A stretch of 64,000 nt of DNA from JAHEKD01 sp965215945 (lineage in GTDB: Bacteria; Pseudomonadota; Gammaproteobacteria; Arenicellales; JAHEKD01): contig CBDCFC010000043.1 in the NCBI GenBank assembly GCA_965215945.1, positions 1 to 64,000 of the forward strand, given 5' to 3'. Made by a program: the position numbers and the translations under genes. Below the pieces are notes generated by a model. That model ran no database searches and had not been told where the DNA came from. It worked only from the letters and a program-made list of their open reading frames with translations. Shown here piece by piece: positions 8,844-17,337 of the stretch (position 1 is its first letter; each line of letters begins with the position of its first letter).

Positions 8844-9425
8844 TTAACTGTTTTTCAGTTCAAGATCCAGATAGTTCAGGCATAACTCTCTGGCCTCATC
8901 CACATCAATACCGTTTTTCTCAAAGGCTCCATGTAACCATAAGCCGGCAATTAAAGCCGCCATGCTGGAGGCGATAAGATGCGCTTTGCCATTGGGAAGA
9001 AGATGTTTTAAATGGTAGGCCAGATTAGATTTCATTCGATTTTTACTAATCACCTCCAGTCGAGCCAAGGTCGGTTGGTGTAACGCTTCAGCCCAGAACG
9101 AACACCAGATTTTTTTAGATTTGTGTTCGACTTGTTTGGCTGAAAAATTACCTTCAATGATTGCAACAATGCACTCATAGTGGTTATTCGCTGTTTGCTT
9201 GCGTTTTAAAATTCCTTGCCTTAAATGCTCCAGCAATAAACGCATCGTGGCTTCAAGCAAGTCGTCTTTGTTATGAAAATAATGGTGAATGACGCCATTG
9301 GAGACGCCGGCGTGCTTGCTGATTTTTGAAATCGTTGTTCCATTAATACCATGCTCATCCACACAGTCCATGGTTGCTTCGATGAGCTGCTGACGCCTTA
9401 AATTTGCGATGCCTATTTTTCGCAT
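8844..9425 (-). CDS. betI: TetR-family repressor BetI
   Basis: 193-residue TetR-family regulator whose N-terminus follows BetI closely: RRQQLIEATMDCVDEHG, then the helix-turn-helix TTISKISKHAGVSNGVIHHYFHNKDDLLEATM. BetI represses choline-uptake and choline-oxidation genes and is released by choline. It is transcribed away from the orphan binding-protein gene at 9648. The 222-bp gap holds two strong palindromes likely to be its operators. Its 3' end abuts the importer permease with no spacer. Regulation of the importer and betC by BetI cannot be seen, because no matching palindrome was noticed upstream of them. Confidence 0.88.
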   Translation of the reverse strand: MRKIGIANLRRQQLIEATMDCVDEHGINGTTISKISKHAGVSNGVIHHYFHNKDDLLEATMRLLLEHLRQGILKRKQTANNHYECIVAIIEGNFSAKQVEHKSKKIWCSFWAEALHQPTLARLEVISKNRMKSNLAYHLKHLLPNGKAHLIASSMAALIAGLWLHGAFEKNGIDVDEARELCLNYLDLELKNS

Positions 9426-9573
9426 GATTGTAAATTAGTTACTTTGCCAAACATAAAGGATTGGTTCAGGGCATTATAAGCCGATTATTTTGAATCTCGT
9501 AAACAAATTACTCACCAGCCAGAGTTGAATTTAAGCTCGTATTAAACTTGTATTTGTGCTTCAATTAAACTAT

Positions 9574-9591
9574 ATTGGACATCCGTCCAAT
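9574..9591. promoter_or_regulatory. Probable BetI operator 1
   Basis: ATTGGAC-atcc-GTCCAAT is a perfect inverted repeat. It resembles known BetI-site cores (TTGGAC and similar) and lies 57 bp before the start of the gene at 9648 and 149 bp before betI. Its centre is 20 bp (two helical turns) from that of operator 2, which suits cooperative repressor binding. Confidence 0.7.
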
Positions 9592-9613
9592 TTTTTGGAT
9601 GGTCATCCAAAAA
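9592..9613. promoter_or_regulatory. Probable BetI operator 2
   Basis: TTTTTGGATG-gt-CATCCAAAAA is a perfect 10-bp-arm inverted repeat sharing the TTGGA/TCCAA half-site with operator 1. The tandem pair would control the binding-protein/BCCT/betA transcript and possibly betI itself. Confidence 0.7.
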
Positions 9614-9647
9614 TAGTGAACATTATTGCACAGTCTGGGAGAAAAAG

Positions 9648-10772
9648 ATGAAAAGAATATTCGTTTTTCCGATTTCAGCTGTTTTTCAACTATTGATTAC
9701 AGCTTTAATTATCTCGATCACACTAACCGCTCGCGCTCATCAGGATTTGACCTTTACCACTTGGACTGGTCCTTATATGCGTAGTCAAATGCTGGGCTTT
9801 GTCAACCCTTATGAACAGCAGACGGGTAAAACAGTTAATGTTGAACACTACGCTGGTGGACTCAGCGAAATCAGAAATCAAGTTGAATCTGCGAATATTG
9901 AATGGGATGTCGTTGATTTAACTCAAGCCGACTCATTACGCGCCTGCAATGAAGGACTGCTGGAAAAAATTGATAGCTACTCATTGCCTGATGGTGTTGA
10001 TGGCAGTAACTATAAAAGTGACTTTATTGAAGGGGCTTTGAATCCTTGTGGGGTAGGTGTGATCGTCTGGGCGACCATTTTCGCGTTTGATAATGAGGCA
10101 TTCGGTGAAAATGCGCCTGGCACGATTGCAGATTTTTTTGATATAAAAAATTTCCCTGGTCGTCGGGGCATCAGAAAGGATCCATCAGTGATTATGGAAT
10201 GGGCATTGCTGGCAGATGGTGTTCCGGTAGATGAGGTTTATAGCACGCTGGAAACAGAAAAAGGACTTGAGCGCGCCTTTACCAAACTGAACGAAATTAA
10301 GGCGCACATCGTCTGGTGGGAAAACGGACGTGATCCCATTCGAATGCTTAACAATGGTGACGTTTCCATGAGTTCTATCTGGGCGACGACGGGTGTTGAA
10401 GGCAGCAAAGAAGAAGGCTCTGACTATACTGTTAACTGGGACGGTCGAATCGTTGAAATGGATTTGTTTGGGGTCGTTAAAGGCAGTCCTAACAAATCTG
10501 AAGCAATAGAATTCATTAAATTCGCCAGCAGTAGTGAGTCCATGGCAAACCAGGCCAAGTATTTAGCAAATGGGCCGACACGTGAATCAGCGTTAAGCTT
10601 GATTCCTAAAGAAGTTCAAGAGAATTTACCTAACGGCGAATCACATGATGACGCGGTTTCTATTCTGTCCAATGCCGAGTGGTGGGCGGAAAATCATGCC
10701 TCCATAGCTGAGAAATTCAATGCCTGGGCCGAAGAGGCGAGCATGAAAGGCGCAGCTGGTACGGTTCGCTAG
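9648..10772 (+). CDS. PotD-like periplasmic substrate-binding protein, orphan
   Basis: 374 residues with a signal peptide (cleavage near TARAHQ, about residue 30). The mature fold has FTTWTGPYMRSQ, DVVDLTQADSLRACNEGLLE and GVGVIVWATIFAFD stretches typical of spermidine/putrescine-type binding proteins (SBP_bac family). No PotABC partner genes are adjacent; the next gene encodes a sodium-coupled BCCT carrier. Its position directly behind the BetI operators suggests choline or betaine control. It may serve a permease encoded elsewhere, or deliver or sense choline-like cations. Confidence 0.78.
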   Translation: MKRIFVFPISAVFQLLITALIISITLTARAHQDLTFTTWTGPYMRSQMLGFVNPYEQQTGKTVNVEHYAGGLSEIRNQVESANIEWDVVDLTQADSLRACNEGLLEKIDSYSLPDGVDGSNYKSDFIEGALNPCGVGVIVWATIFAFDNEAFGENAPGTIADFFDIKNFPGRRGIRKDPSVIMEWALLADGVPVDEVYSTLETEKGLERAFTKLNEIKAHIVWWENGRDPIRMLNNGDVSMSSIWATTGVEGSKEEGSDYTVNWDGRIVEMDLFGVVKGSPNKSEAIEFIKFASSSESMANQAKYLANGPTRESALSLIPKEVQENLPNGESHDDAVSILSNAEWWAENHASIAEKFNAWAEEASMKGAAGTVR

Positions 10773-10811
10773 TCATGATGTATTTAACTTATTTAATTCA
10801 AGAGGTGGAAC

Positions 10812-12413
10812 ATGGATAAACAATCGAAAATGAGTGCGCAGGATCTGGTCGCAAAGCAAGGTTTGTTTGCTGGTATGAATACAACCATGGCGATTGCTTC
10901 CATGATTATGATCGTTGCCTTTGTCGTTTATACGATCATCGATGTGGAAAGGTCTTCTGAAGTATTTTCTGTGGGCAAGAGTTTTATCATTGGAAGCTTA
11001 GACTGGTTTTATGTGTTAGTTGTAAATGCAGCACTGTTCTTTTCTCTGTGGGTGCTGTTTAGTCGATTCGGTGATGTAAAGCTTGGCAAAGAAGATGATG
11101 AGCCTGATTTCTCAACATTTTCTTGGGTCGCGATGCTGTTTTCCGCTGGACTTGGTTCAGGGCTTATCTACTGGGGTGTTGCAGAGCCTATGTTTCATAT
11201 TCAAGGCAATCCGTTTTTAACGCAGCAGGGTCTTGAAGCAGGATCCACGGCAGCAGCCGTTAATTCAGTTGTGATAACAAGTTTCCACTGGGGTTTTCAT
11301 GGATGGGGACTCTATGTACTGGCGGGTATGTGTCTGGCTTATTTTTCGTATCGAAACGACCTGCCATTGACGCCAAGGGTCGCTTTATATCCAGTTTTGA
11401 AAGACAAAATATATGGCCCGTGGGGCCACGTGGTTGATTTGATCGCTGTGTTCGGAACCATATTCGGGATAGCCACGTCACTGGGGCTTGGTATTGTCCC
11501 AATCGGTGCCGGTATGGAGCGACTCGGTATTATGGAGAACACAGTTTCAAACCAATTAATTCTTGTTGCAATCATCACTGTCTTAGGTACCGCTTCAGCA
11601 GCGTCTGGCGTTGGAAAAGGTGTGAGAATTTTGTCCGAATTGAATGTTATGACAAGTCTGGGTCTGCTGCTGCTATTCCTGATTCTCGGTCCAACCGCTT
11701 TTATCCTTGGTATTACCATTTCCGGTGCAGGTGACTATTTATGGAATGTCATTCCCATGGGCTTTTGGATCAACCGTGAAGTCGAGAATGAATGGCAAAG
11801 TTGGTGGACTATTTTCTATTGGGGCTGGTGGATAGCATGGTGTCCGTTTGTAGGTATGTTCATTGCACGTGTATCCAAAGGTCGCACGATTAGAGAATTC
11901 ACCCTTGCCGTGTTATTTGTGCCAGTCACTGTCGTCATTGTTTGGATGGGTGTGTTTGGTGGTGCGGCTGCAGGTGTGGACCTATTTAATAACGCTGGAG
12001 TCTTGGAAGCTGTTAATGAAGACTATGCTCTTGGCGTTTTTCAAACAGTTGCCGGATTCGGATTTGACTGGCTCACTTACCCGATCTATGTTTTGATAAC
12101 AGTTTTATTAGTTTCTTGGTTTGTTACATCTTCTGACTCTGGGACATTAGTGTTGTGTACCATGCTATCTATGGGTGATGAACATCCCCCAATAAAATTT
12201 CGTATATTCTGGGGATTAACTACTGGCATTGTGGCCGGTGTACTCATGCTTGCGGGGGGATTAAGTGCATTACAAACCGCCTCAATCGTAGCCGGATTAC
12301 CGATATCTGTCATCATTCTTCTTATGATCTATGGAATGGTAAAAACGCTTCATGAAGAACACCCGTTACCTGACTATGAAGATCGCAGGGAACTGGAATT
12401 TTTAAACAGATAA
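10812..12413 (+). CDS. BCCT-family choline/betaine/carnitine transporter
   Basis: 533-residue secondary transporter with about twelve membrane segments. The BCCT signature region GWWIAWCPFVGMFIARVSKGRTIREF is intact, and GLIYWGVAEPMFHI and SFHWGFHGWGLY match the aromatic substrate-binding segments. BetT, CaiT and DddT all share this fold, so choline, glycine betaine, carnitine or DMSP are candidates; gene order with betA favours choline. GAGG precedes the ATG. It is 40 bp after the binding-protein gene and is followed by a terminator (12430-12464), which partly separates it from betA. Confidence 0.9.
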   Translation: MDKQSKMSAQDLVAKQGLFAGMNTTMAIASMIMIVAFVVYTIIDVERSSEVFSVGKSFIIGSLDWFYVLVVNAALFFSLWVLFSRFGDVKLGKEDDEPDFSTFSWVAMLFSAGLGSGLIYWGVAEPMFHIQGNPFLTQQGLEAGSTAAAVNSVVITSFHWGFHGWGLYVLAGMCLAYFSYRNDLPLTPRVALYPVLKDKIYGPWGHVVDLIAVFGTIFGIATSLGLGIVPIGAGMERLGIMENTVSNQLILVAIITVLGTASAASGVGKGVRILSELNVMTSLGLLLLFLILGPTAFILGITISGAGDYLWNVIPMGFWINREVENEWQSWWTIFYWGWWIAWCPFVGMFIARVSKGRTIREFTLAVLFVPVTVVIVWMGVFGGAAAGVDLFNNAGVLEAVNEDYALGVFQTVAGFGFDWLTYPIYVLITVLLVSWFVTSSDSGTLVLCTMLSMGDEHPPIKFRIFWGLTTGIVAGVLMLAGGLSALQTASIVAGLPISVIILLMIYGMVKTLHEEHPLPDYEDRRELEFLNR

Positions 12414-12429
12414 GAATTGGCTCATTTAT

Positions 12430-12464
12430 AATCGATTGGCCTAAACAGCCAATCGATTTTTTTT
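12430..12464 (+). terminator. Rho-independent terminator after the BCCT gene
   Basis: AATCGATTGGC (12430-12440) pairs with GCCAATCGATT (12448-12458) around a 7-base loop and runs into eight T. Choline dehydrogenase starts 38 bp later, so betA is either read through or has its own weak promoter. Confidence 0.88.
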
Positions 12465-12501
12465 GGAGTTTCATGATTGATGTTGTCATTGGTGATGGCA
12501 A

Positions 12502-14196
12502 ATGACTGAAAATACTTACGACTATATTATAGTTGGTGCCGGTTCGGCCGGCTGCGTGCTGGCCAATCGTTTATCCGAAGACAAAAACAACCGCGTCTTA
12601 TTAGTCGAAGCAGGTGGCAGCGACAAACACATCTTAGTGCAAATGCCAACAGCCTTGTCATTCCCGATGAACATGAAACGCTTTAATTGGTACTTTGACA
12701 GTGAGCCTGAACCTTATGCAAATAATCGGGTAATGCATTGCCCACGTGGAAAAGCATTGGGTGGTTCCTCGTCAATTAACGGTATGGTTTATGTGCGTGG
12801 TCATGCCTGTGATTATGAACAATGGGTCGAACATGGTGCCGCAGGCTGGGGATATCAGGATTGTTTACCTTACTTTAAACGAGCCGAGACCTGGGTGCAT
12901 GGTGAAGACGATTATCGTGGGGGTAGTGGTCCGATTGGAACTTGTAACGGCAACAATATGAGTATGAATCCGTTGTATCAGGCTTTCATAGAAGCAGGTA
13001 AAGAAGCGGGTTACCCTGAAACCAAAGATTACAACGGTTATCAGCAAGAAGGCTTTGGCCCCATGCACATGACAGTCAAGGGAGGCGTTCGCTCTTCGAC
13101 TTCACGTGAATATTTGCTTCCAGCCTTGGGCCGTTCCAATCTGGAGGTGATGACCAAAGCCATGACTTCCAGAGTGTTAATGGATGGCAAAAAAGCAATA
13201 GGCATTGAAATTGAAAGAGAGGGAGAAAAACAAAAAATCTTGGCAAACAGAGAAGTTGTGCTTTCGGCTGGATCAGTTGGTTCACCGCAGTTACTACAAC
13301 TTTCCGGTATCGGTCCAAAGTCAGTGTTGGAAAAAGCTGGTGTTGAGCTAATCCATGAGTTGCCTGGCGTGGGTGAAAATCTGCAAGACCATCTGGAAGT
13401 ATATTTCCAATTTCGTTGCACCCAACCAATCTCATTGAACAGCAAACTGGATTTGATCAGTAAAGGCTTGATTGGCACTCGCTGGATATTATTTAAGTCC
13501 GGCTTAGGTGCGACTAATCATTTTGAATCTTGTGCCTTTATCCGTTCCAAAGCCGGAGTTAAATGGCCGGATATCCAATATCATTTTCTTCCTGCGGCTA
13601 TGCGTTACGATGGTAACGCTGCATTCGATGGACACGGTTTTCAAGTCCATGTCGGCCCCAACAAACCGGCCAGCCGTGGTCATGTGCAAATCAAATCCGC
13701 TGATCCAAATCAAAAACCATCAATATTGTTCAATTACCTAAAAGAACAACAAGACATTGAAGATTGGCGTGCCTGTATCCGTTTAACCCGTGAAATCATT
13801 AACCAACCTGCCATGGACGAATACCGTGGTGACGAAATCCAGCCAGGGGTGAATATCACCACAGATGAAGCCATCGATGAATGGGTCAGGAACAATGTCG
13901 AAAGCGCCTATCATCCATCCTGCACCTGCAAAATTGGTAGCATTAGTGATCCAATGGCCGTGGTGGATAGCGATTGCAAAGTCATTGGAATTGAAAACCT
14001 GCGAGTAATTGATTCATCAATTTTTCCTACCATCCCCAACGGTAACCTCAACGCGCCTTCCATCATGGTCGGCGAAAAAGGCGCCGATATTATCCTTGGC
14101 AAACAACCATTAAAGACAAAAGAAATGCCGTATTGGTTGGATGAACAATGGGAGACGAGGCAGCGTAGCGGCGAGCCCACTAGAACGCAGTCTTAA
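12502..14196 (+). CDS. betA: Choline dehydrogenase (GMC oxidoreductase)
   Basis: 564-residue flavoprotein oxidising choline to betaine aldehyde, passing electrons to the respiratory chain. It has the N-terminal FAD site YDYIIVGAGSAGCVLANRLSE, the GMC signature CPRGKALGGSSSINGMVYVRG, and a second GMC signature near AGSVGSPQLLQLSGIGP. The C-terminal active-site region reads SAYHPSCTCKIG, with the catalytic His of the family, followed by NLRVIDSSIFPTIPNGN. Length matches BetA (about 556). No betB is adjacent; an aldehyde dehydrogenase at 57.5 kb could take that role. The ribosome site before ATG 12502 is weak. Confidence 0.9.
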   Translation: MTENTYDYIIVGAGSAGCVLANRLSEDKNNRVLLVEAGGSDKHILVQMPTALSFPMNMKRFNWYFDSEPEPYANNRVMHCPRGKALGGSSSINGMVYVRGHACDYEQWVEHGAAGWGYQDCLPYFKRAETWVHGEDDYRGGSGPIGTCNGNNMSMNPLYQAFIEAGKEAGYPETKDYNGYQQEGFGPMHMTVKGGVRSSTSREYLLPALGRSNLEVMTKAMTSRVLMDGKKAIGIEIEREGEKQKILANREVVLSAGSVGSPQLLQLSGIGPKSVLEKAGVELIHELPGVGENLQDHLEVYFQFRCTQPISLNSKLDLISKGLIGTRWILFKSGLGATNHFESCAFIRSKAGVKWPDIQYHFLPAAMRYDGNAAFDGHGFQVHVGPNKPASRGHVQIKSADPNQKPSILFNYLKEQQDIEDWRACIRLTREIINQPAMDEYRGDEIQPGVNITTDEAIDEWVRNNVESAYHPSCTCKIGSISDPMAVVDSDCKVIGIENLRVIDSSIFPTIPNGNLNAPSIMVGEKGADIILGKQPLKTKEMPYWLDEQWETRQRSGEPTRTQS

Positions 14197-14211
14197 TCTG
14201 TGTATCTGCTA

Positions 14212-14261
14212 CTCGTCATTCCCGCGGAGCCCGTCCCCGTGTAGACGGGGAGCGGGAATCC
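14212..14261 (+). repeat. 50-bp palindromic intergenic repeat, copy A
   Basis: This element begins CTCGTCATTCCC and ends GGGAATCC, with a central hairpin CCCCGT-gtag-ACGGGG. An inverted copy at 15912-15961 matches 48 of 50 positions by eye. It lies between betA and a lipoprotein gene and may also act as the transcription end of betA. It looks like a REP-type element; no RAYT transposase is in the window. Confidence 0.75.
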
Positions 14262-14293
14262 GGGTGACATGCCAGTCTGGTCGCACTTATTAT

Positions 14294-14965
14294 TTAGTTT
14301 GCCAGTATTTGGTTAAAATCCCCCCAAATTTCTTTCATCCAGCGAGATTGAGTTTTTGGTAAATGTCTGCCCGATGTTTGAATATCAAACTTACGATTTT
14401 GTTTGTCTGCAAGTTCAAATATAGCTTCCATATCGGATTTTATTATTTCAACAAGCTTAATAATTGCTTTTTCTTGGGTGCTCTCCGACACAGCTATTAG
14501 ATCATACTTGCGCTTATGATTCATACGTCTAGCTTCTAGTTCCATTAAAGAAAAATGGATTTGTTCGTGTTGCAAAACATAATCTTTTGGTAGAGTTTTA
14601 TCATTATTGTTAATCCAAGAGTTACTCTGATCAAATAATGCATGATAGCCCGGTTCTGTAAAAACAATCACAAATTGATCACCAAGCTTTCTTATTTTAG
14701 TGTTTTGTCTTAGTCTGTTCTCATCGAAATAAATGTAAATCGAAGATAAAGCAGCAAAATGCTTATATTGACGTTTTATTTTTCTTGGGTTGTCAGATTT
14801 AAAATCCTCTTTAGTTAAAATACGATACCTAATAGTATTAGTGTGATCAACTTGGATGTTTTCCAGCTTTGTTGGAAGCTGGTAATCGGCCAACCTACCG
14901 GAACAAGCGGTTAATAATAATCCTGAGAAGAACAAAATTGTTAATTTGCTAAATAGTCTTTGCAT
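14294..14965 (-). CDS. Lipoprotein with HExxH motif (DUF922-like putative protease)
   Basis: 223-residue exported lipoprotein. The signal peptide ends in lipobox LLTAC (Cys21). The central part carries LQHEQIHF, an HExxH zinc site (His133, Glu134, His137) followed by a Glu-rich helix (MELEARR). This pattern is seen in predicted secreted zinc proteases of the DUF922 type. No close relative with known function is recalled. It stands alone between two inverted 50-bp repeats, facing the end of betA. Codons are AT-rich like the neighbouring lipoprotein gene. A protease role is an inference from the motif only. Confidence 0.65.
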   Translation of the reverse strand: MQRLFSKLTILFFSGLLLTACSGRLADYQLPTKLENIQVDHTNTIRYRILTKEDFKSDNPRKIKRQYKHFAALSSIYIYFDENRLRQNTKIRKLGDQFVIVFTEPGYHALFDQSNSWINNNDKTLPKDYVLQHEQIHFSLMELEARRMNHKRKYDLIAVSESTQEKAIIKLVEIIKSDMEAIFELADKQNRKFDIQTSGRHLPKTQSRWMKEIWGDFNQILAN

Positions 14966-15108
14966 AAGTTACTAGGATGGGAATATCTAAGTAAAAAGGG
15001 CCGAACTAGAAATTTCACAGGATTTCTGCTTATGCGCGGGATGACGAGGGAAGCAAAATAGCGGTAGTAATTCAAACCTGACTCTGTTTTTCTACTGTCT
15101 TTCCCATG

Positions 15109-15728
15109 CTAATTATTAAAACCGGCTTGTAGCATGACTTCATCGATTGCTTGCTCAATACTCGAGTTCAGAGCAGTCTTGATTTTCTCTTGCTCTTCCG
15201 GTGTAAGTTGATCCCAGCGCTCGGCAAGGTGCTCCATCTCGACACGAGTAAATTTATCTATACTGTATATGGTCATGGGGCCTGGTCTATTTCCATTAAT
15301 AAATGGATCTACTGCAATAGAAACATATGCTACTGGTCCATTGGATTCGCCAAAAAAAATTTTTCTACAACGCCAAAACCTTCCATATATTCGGCATTGT
15401 AGACCGAGGTAGGTCGAAGTCTTAGTAACAAGTCAACACTGTTACCATCATTCTCGTCAAGCAATGTGACATTATACCCAGCATCTTCTAAATAAGACTT
15501 TGTAAAATTACTAAGATGTGAGTGAAATTCAGAATTTTCAATCTTTGACACTTTATTCGTGAAAATAGTTGAGCCTATAATCATAAATTTTGGTTTTCTA
15601 TCAAATTCGTTAATTATGCCAATGGTTGAAATTGATTGAAGTTGTGATTCCTTTAATGGGGTAGCACAAGATACAAGAATACTTAAAACAAAAAACAGTA
15701 TTATTAAATTTTTAATTTTTAATACCAT
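15109..15728 (-). pseudogene. Lipoprotein gene interrupted by a frameshift
   Basis: The frame from ATG 15728 encodes a signal peptide with lipobox LVSC and then about 125 residues. At an eight-T run (minus strand; bases 15352-15359) it shifts to an early stop at 15330. The -1 frame continues without stop through about 80 further residues, including AYVSIAVDP and EHLAERWDQLTPEEQEKI, to a stop at 15109-15111. The joined product would be about 206 residues. One extra T, or a -1 slip on the T run, restores one protein. Whether this is a sequencing indel, a mutation or programmed slippage cannot be told from the sequence. Function is unknown. Confidence 0.7.
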
Positions 15729-15911
15729 AATAGTTTTACAATTAGTTTTGGTTGAGCGGGATAATACACGAAATATTTTTGAAACTCTAGAATCATCCTA
15801 TGGTGATAAACTGAGTAAAAAGATCAGATTCGAATTCTTAGTGAGAAAGGTTTGTAGCTTCTCTTGATAATTTCAATGCCTGAAACAGCCTTGCTAGTCA
15901 GAAATACTCCT

Positions 15912-15961
15912 GGATTCCCGCTCCCCGTCTACACGGGGACAGGCTCCGTGGGAATGACGAG
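15912..15961 (-). repeat. 50-bp palindromic intergenic repeat, copy B (inverted)
   Basis: Reverse complement of the element at 14212-14261 with two differences. Together the pair brackets the two lipoprotein genes as a 1.75-kb segment. The hairpin CCCCGT/ACGGGG is preserved. It lies about 60 bp beyond the 3' end of the dioxygenase gene and could end that transcript. Confidence 0.75.
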
Positions 15962-16018
15962 AAAAGAAGAAAATATGGACGCAGCTCAGTTTTAAATTTT
16001 GACTTGGTTTTCGGTGTT

Positions 16019-17224
16019 TCAAGAATAACTGGTGCTGGAGGTCAACCTCATCCAGGCTTCATCTCTGTTGCGTTCTCGATAGGCAATTCGTAAGCGGGAA
16101 TAAAATTCATCGAGATCAACATGGCAACTGCGCACGTGGCGCTTTGATTTGGAAGGATCGAAAGCGGTACGGCCATGCATAAGTCGCTGGTTGTTGAATA
16201 CCAGCATCTCGCCTGATAACAGTTTGACAGTTATGCGTCCTTCACCTGAATAGATGATCCAAAGTAGTGAACGTAGTGCATCGTAAAATGGTTCAACCAT
16301 ATCGAGCTGAGTATCGACAGGTCCCATGCCTCGATCAAGAAGACGTATTCCCAATATCGTTCCGTCACTGGAGCAAGTAATGACAGGCGCATGAAATTCG
16401 AAGGCCCGTCCTTCGTTCAGGGTACGATGAAAACGTGCTGGGATAGTAGAGAGTATTTTAAACGACTGCGGGTCACGTTCTCGCAATAATTGAGCAAGAT
16501 GAATGCCGTCAGCTAAGGTTGAATCACCACCATGACTTGATTGTTTGAGCACATGAAAGAAGGTGATCGCTGGCGGCTCGATACGGTAAGGTTCGTCTGT
16601 ATGTAACTCAAGGGCGACCGCCATATCTCCTACTATCTCCGGATTGGGTTTGGCTTCGAGTTCAAAAATTCCGTAGTTGGTCAGGCGTAATTTTCCGACC
16701 AGAGCTGCAATTTGTTCGGTCTTTTCACGTTCCTTTGGAACATCACGCAAAATAACAAAGCCAAGGTCCCGCACGGTTTCAAGGAATTCAAGATGAGCGT
16801 CATTGGTTGTAGCGACTAAATCATAGTCCATGTAAGGTAATTTTTTGCTGATTTCGCTGCCCCAAATGTCAGGCTTTGGTTTACGGTACTCTTGTTCTTC
16901 ATCGGATAGGCAGTGATTTCGAAGCCATGCCAGTGAAAAGTGTGAATGATGATCGGCTCCCCATTCAATTGCCAAGTGGTTATTATCTGCTGAAGCCGAA
17001 ATGATCACTGGTCGTTTAGGTTGCTCTGTCAATCGAACATGACGTACGGCAGATTCAGTATCACCACACTTGTTACAATTGCAAGCTTGCAATAACCAGA
17101 TTGATGGGTAAGTGCTCAGATGTCCATCCTTCCACTTGATATTCAAAAGGTATTCGGATGTCTCTAGGTTATGAATGGAATGACGATTTGAATTGGCGAG
17201 CTGATCAACTACGTTTTGCATCAT
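16019..17224 (-). CDS. Gamma-butyrobetaine hydroxylase-like 2-oxoglutarate dioxygenase
   Basis: About 401 residues from ATG 17224; the open frame continues to a TTG at 17281, but the methionine pair at 17224/17221 is more likely. The N-terminal small domain (DUF971-like) has a CxCxxC group (Cys48, Cys50, Cys53) matching the zinc site of gamma-butyrobetaine hydroxylase. The TauD-like core has iron ligands His208 and Asp210 (ELHTDEPY) and distal His350 (RLMHGRTAF). The family converts gamma-butyrobetaine to L-carnitine with Fe(II), O2 and 2-oxoglutarate. Relatives act on trimethyllysine or trimethylaminoethylphosphonate. With a carnitine-dehydrogenase-like gene at 0.8 kb, it suggests a route from gamma-butyrobetaine to glycine betaine. 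Confidence 0.8.
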   Translation of the reverse strand: MMQNVVDQLANSNRHSIHNLETSEYLLNIKWKDGHLSTYPSIWLLQACNCNKCGDTESAVRHVRLTEQPKRPVIISASADNNHLAIEWGADHHSHFSLAWLRNHCLSDEEQEYRKPKPDIWGSEISKKLPYMDYDLVATTNDAHLEFLETVRDLGFVILRDVPKEREKTEQIAALVGKLRLTNYGIFELEAKPNPEIVGDMAVALELHTDEPYRIEPPAITFFHVLKQSSHGGDSTLADGIHLAQLLRERDPQSFKILSTIPARFHRTLNEGRAFEFHAPVITCSSDGTILGIRLLDRGMGPVDTQLDMVEPFYDALRSLLWIIYSGEGRITVKLLSGEMLVFNNQRLMHGRTAFDPSKSKRHVRSCHVDLDEFYSRLRIAYRERNRDEAWMRLTSSTSYS

Positions 17225-17337
17225 GTAGCTTTTTTTGCTTTGGTTATTTCTGATTATCGACTGAAAGATCAAGTTTGGCAATTAACAAACATAACGTTAA
17301 GATTGCTTGGTCCATACTATCTAAAATATTCGATTCA

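Noticed and set aside
13041..13478. 145-codon minus-strand frame within betA
   Set aside because: Antisense shadow of a well-supported gene.
15151..15402. 83-codon plus-strand frame
   Set aside because: It covers the frameshifted lipoprotein gene on the other strand, whose two frames explain this stretch better.
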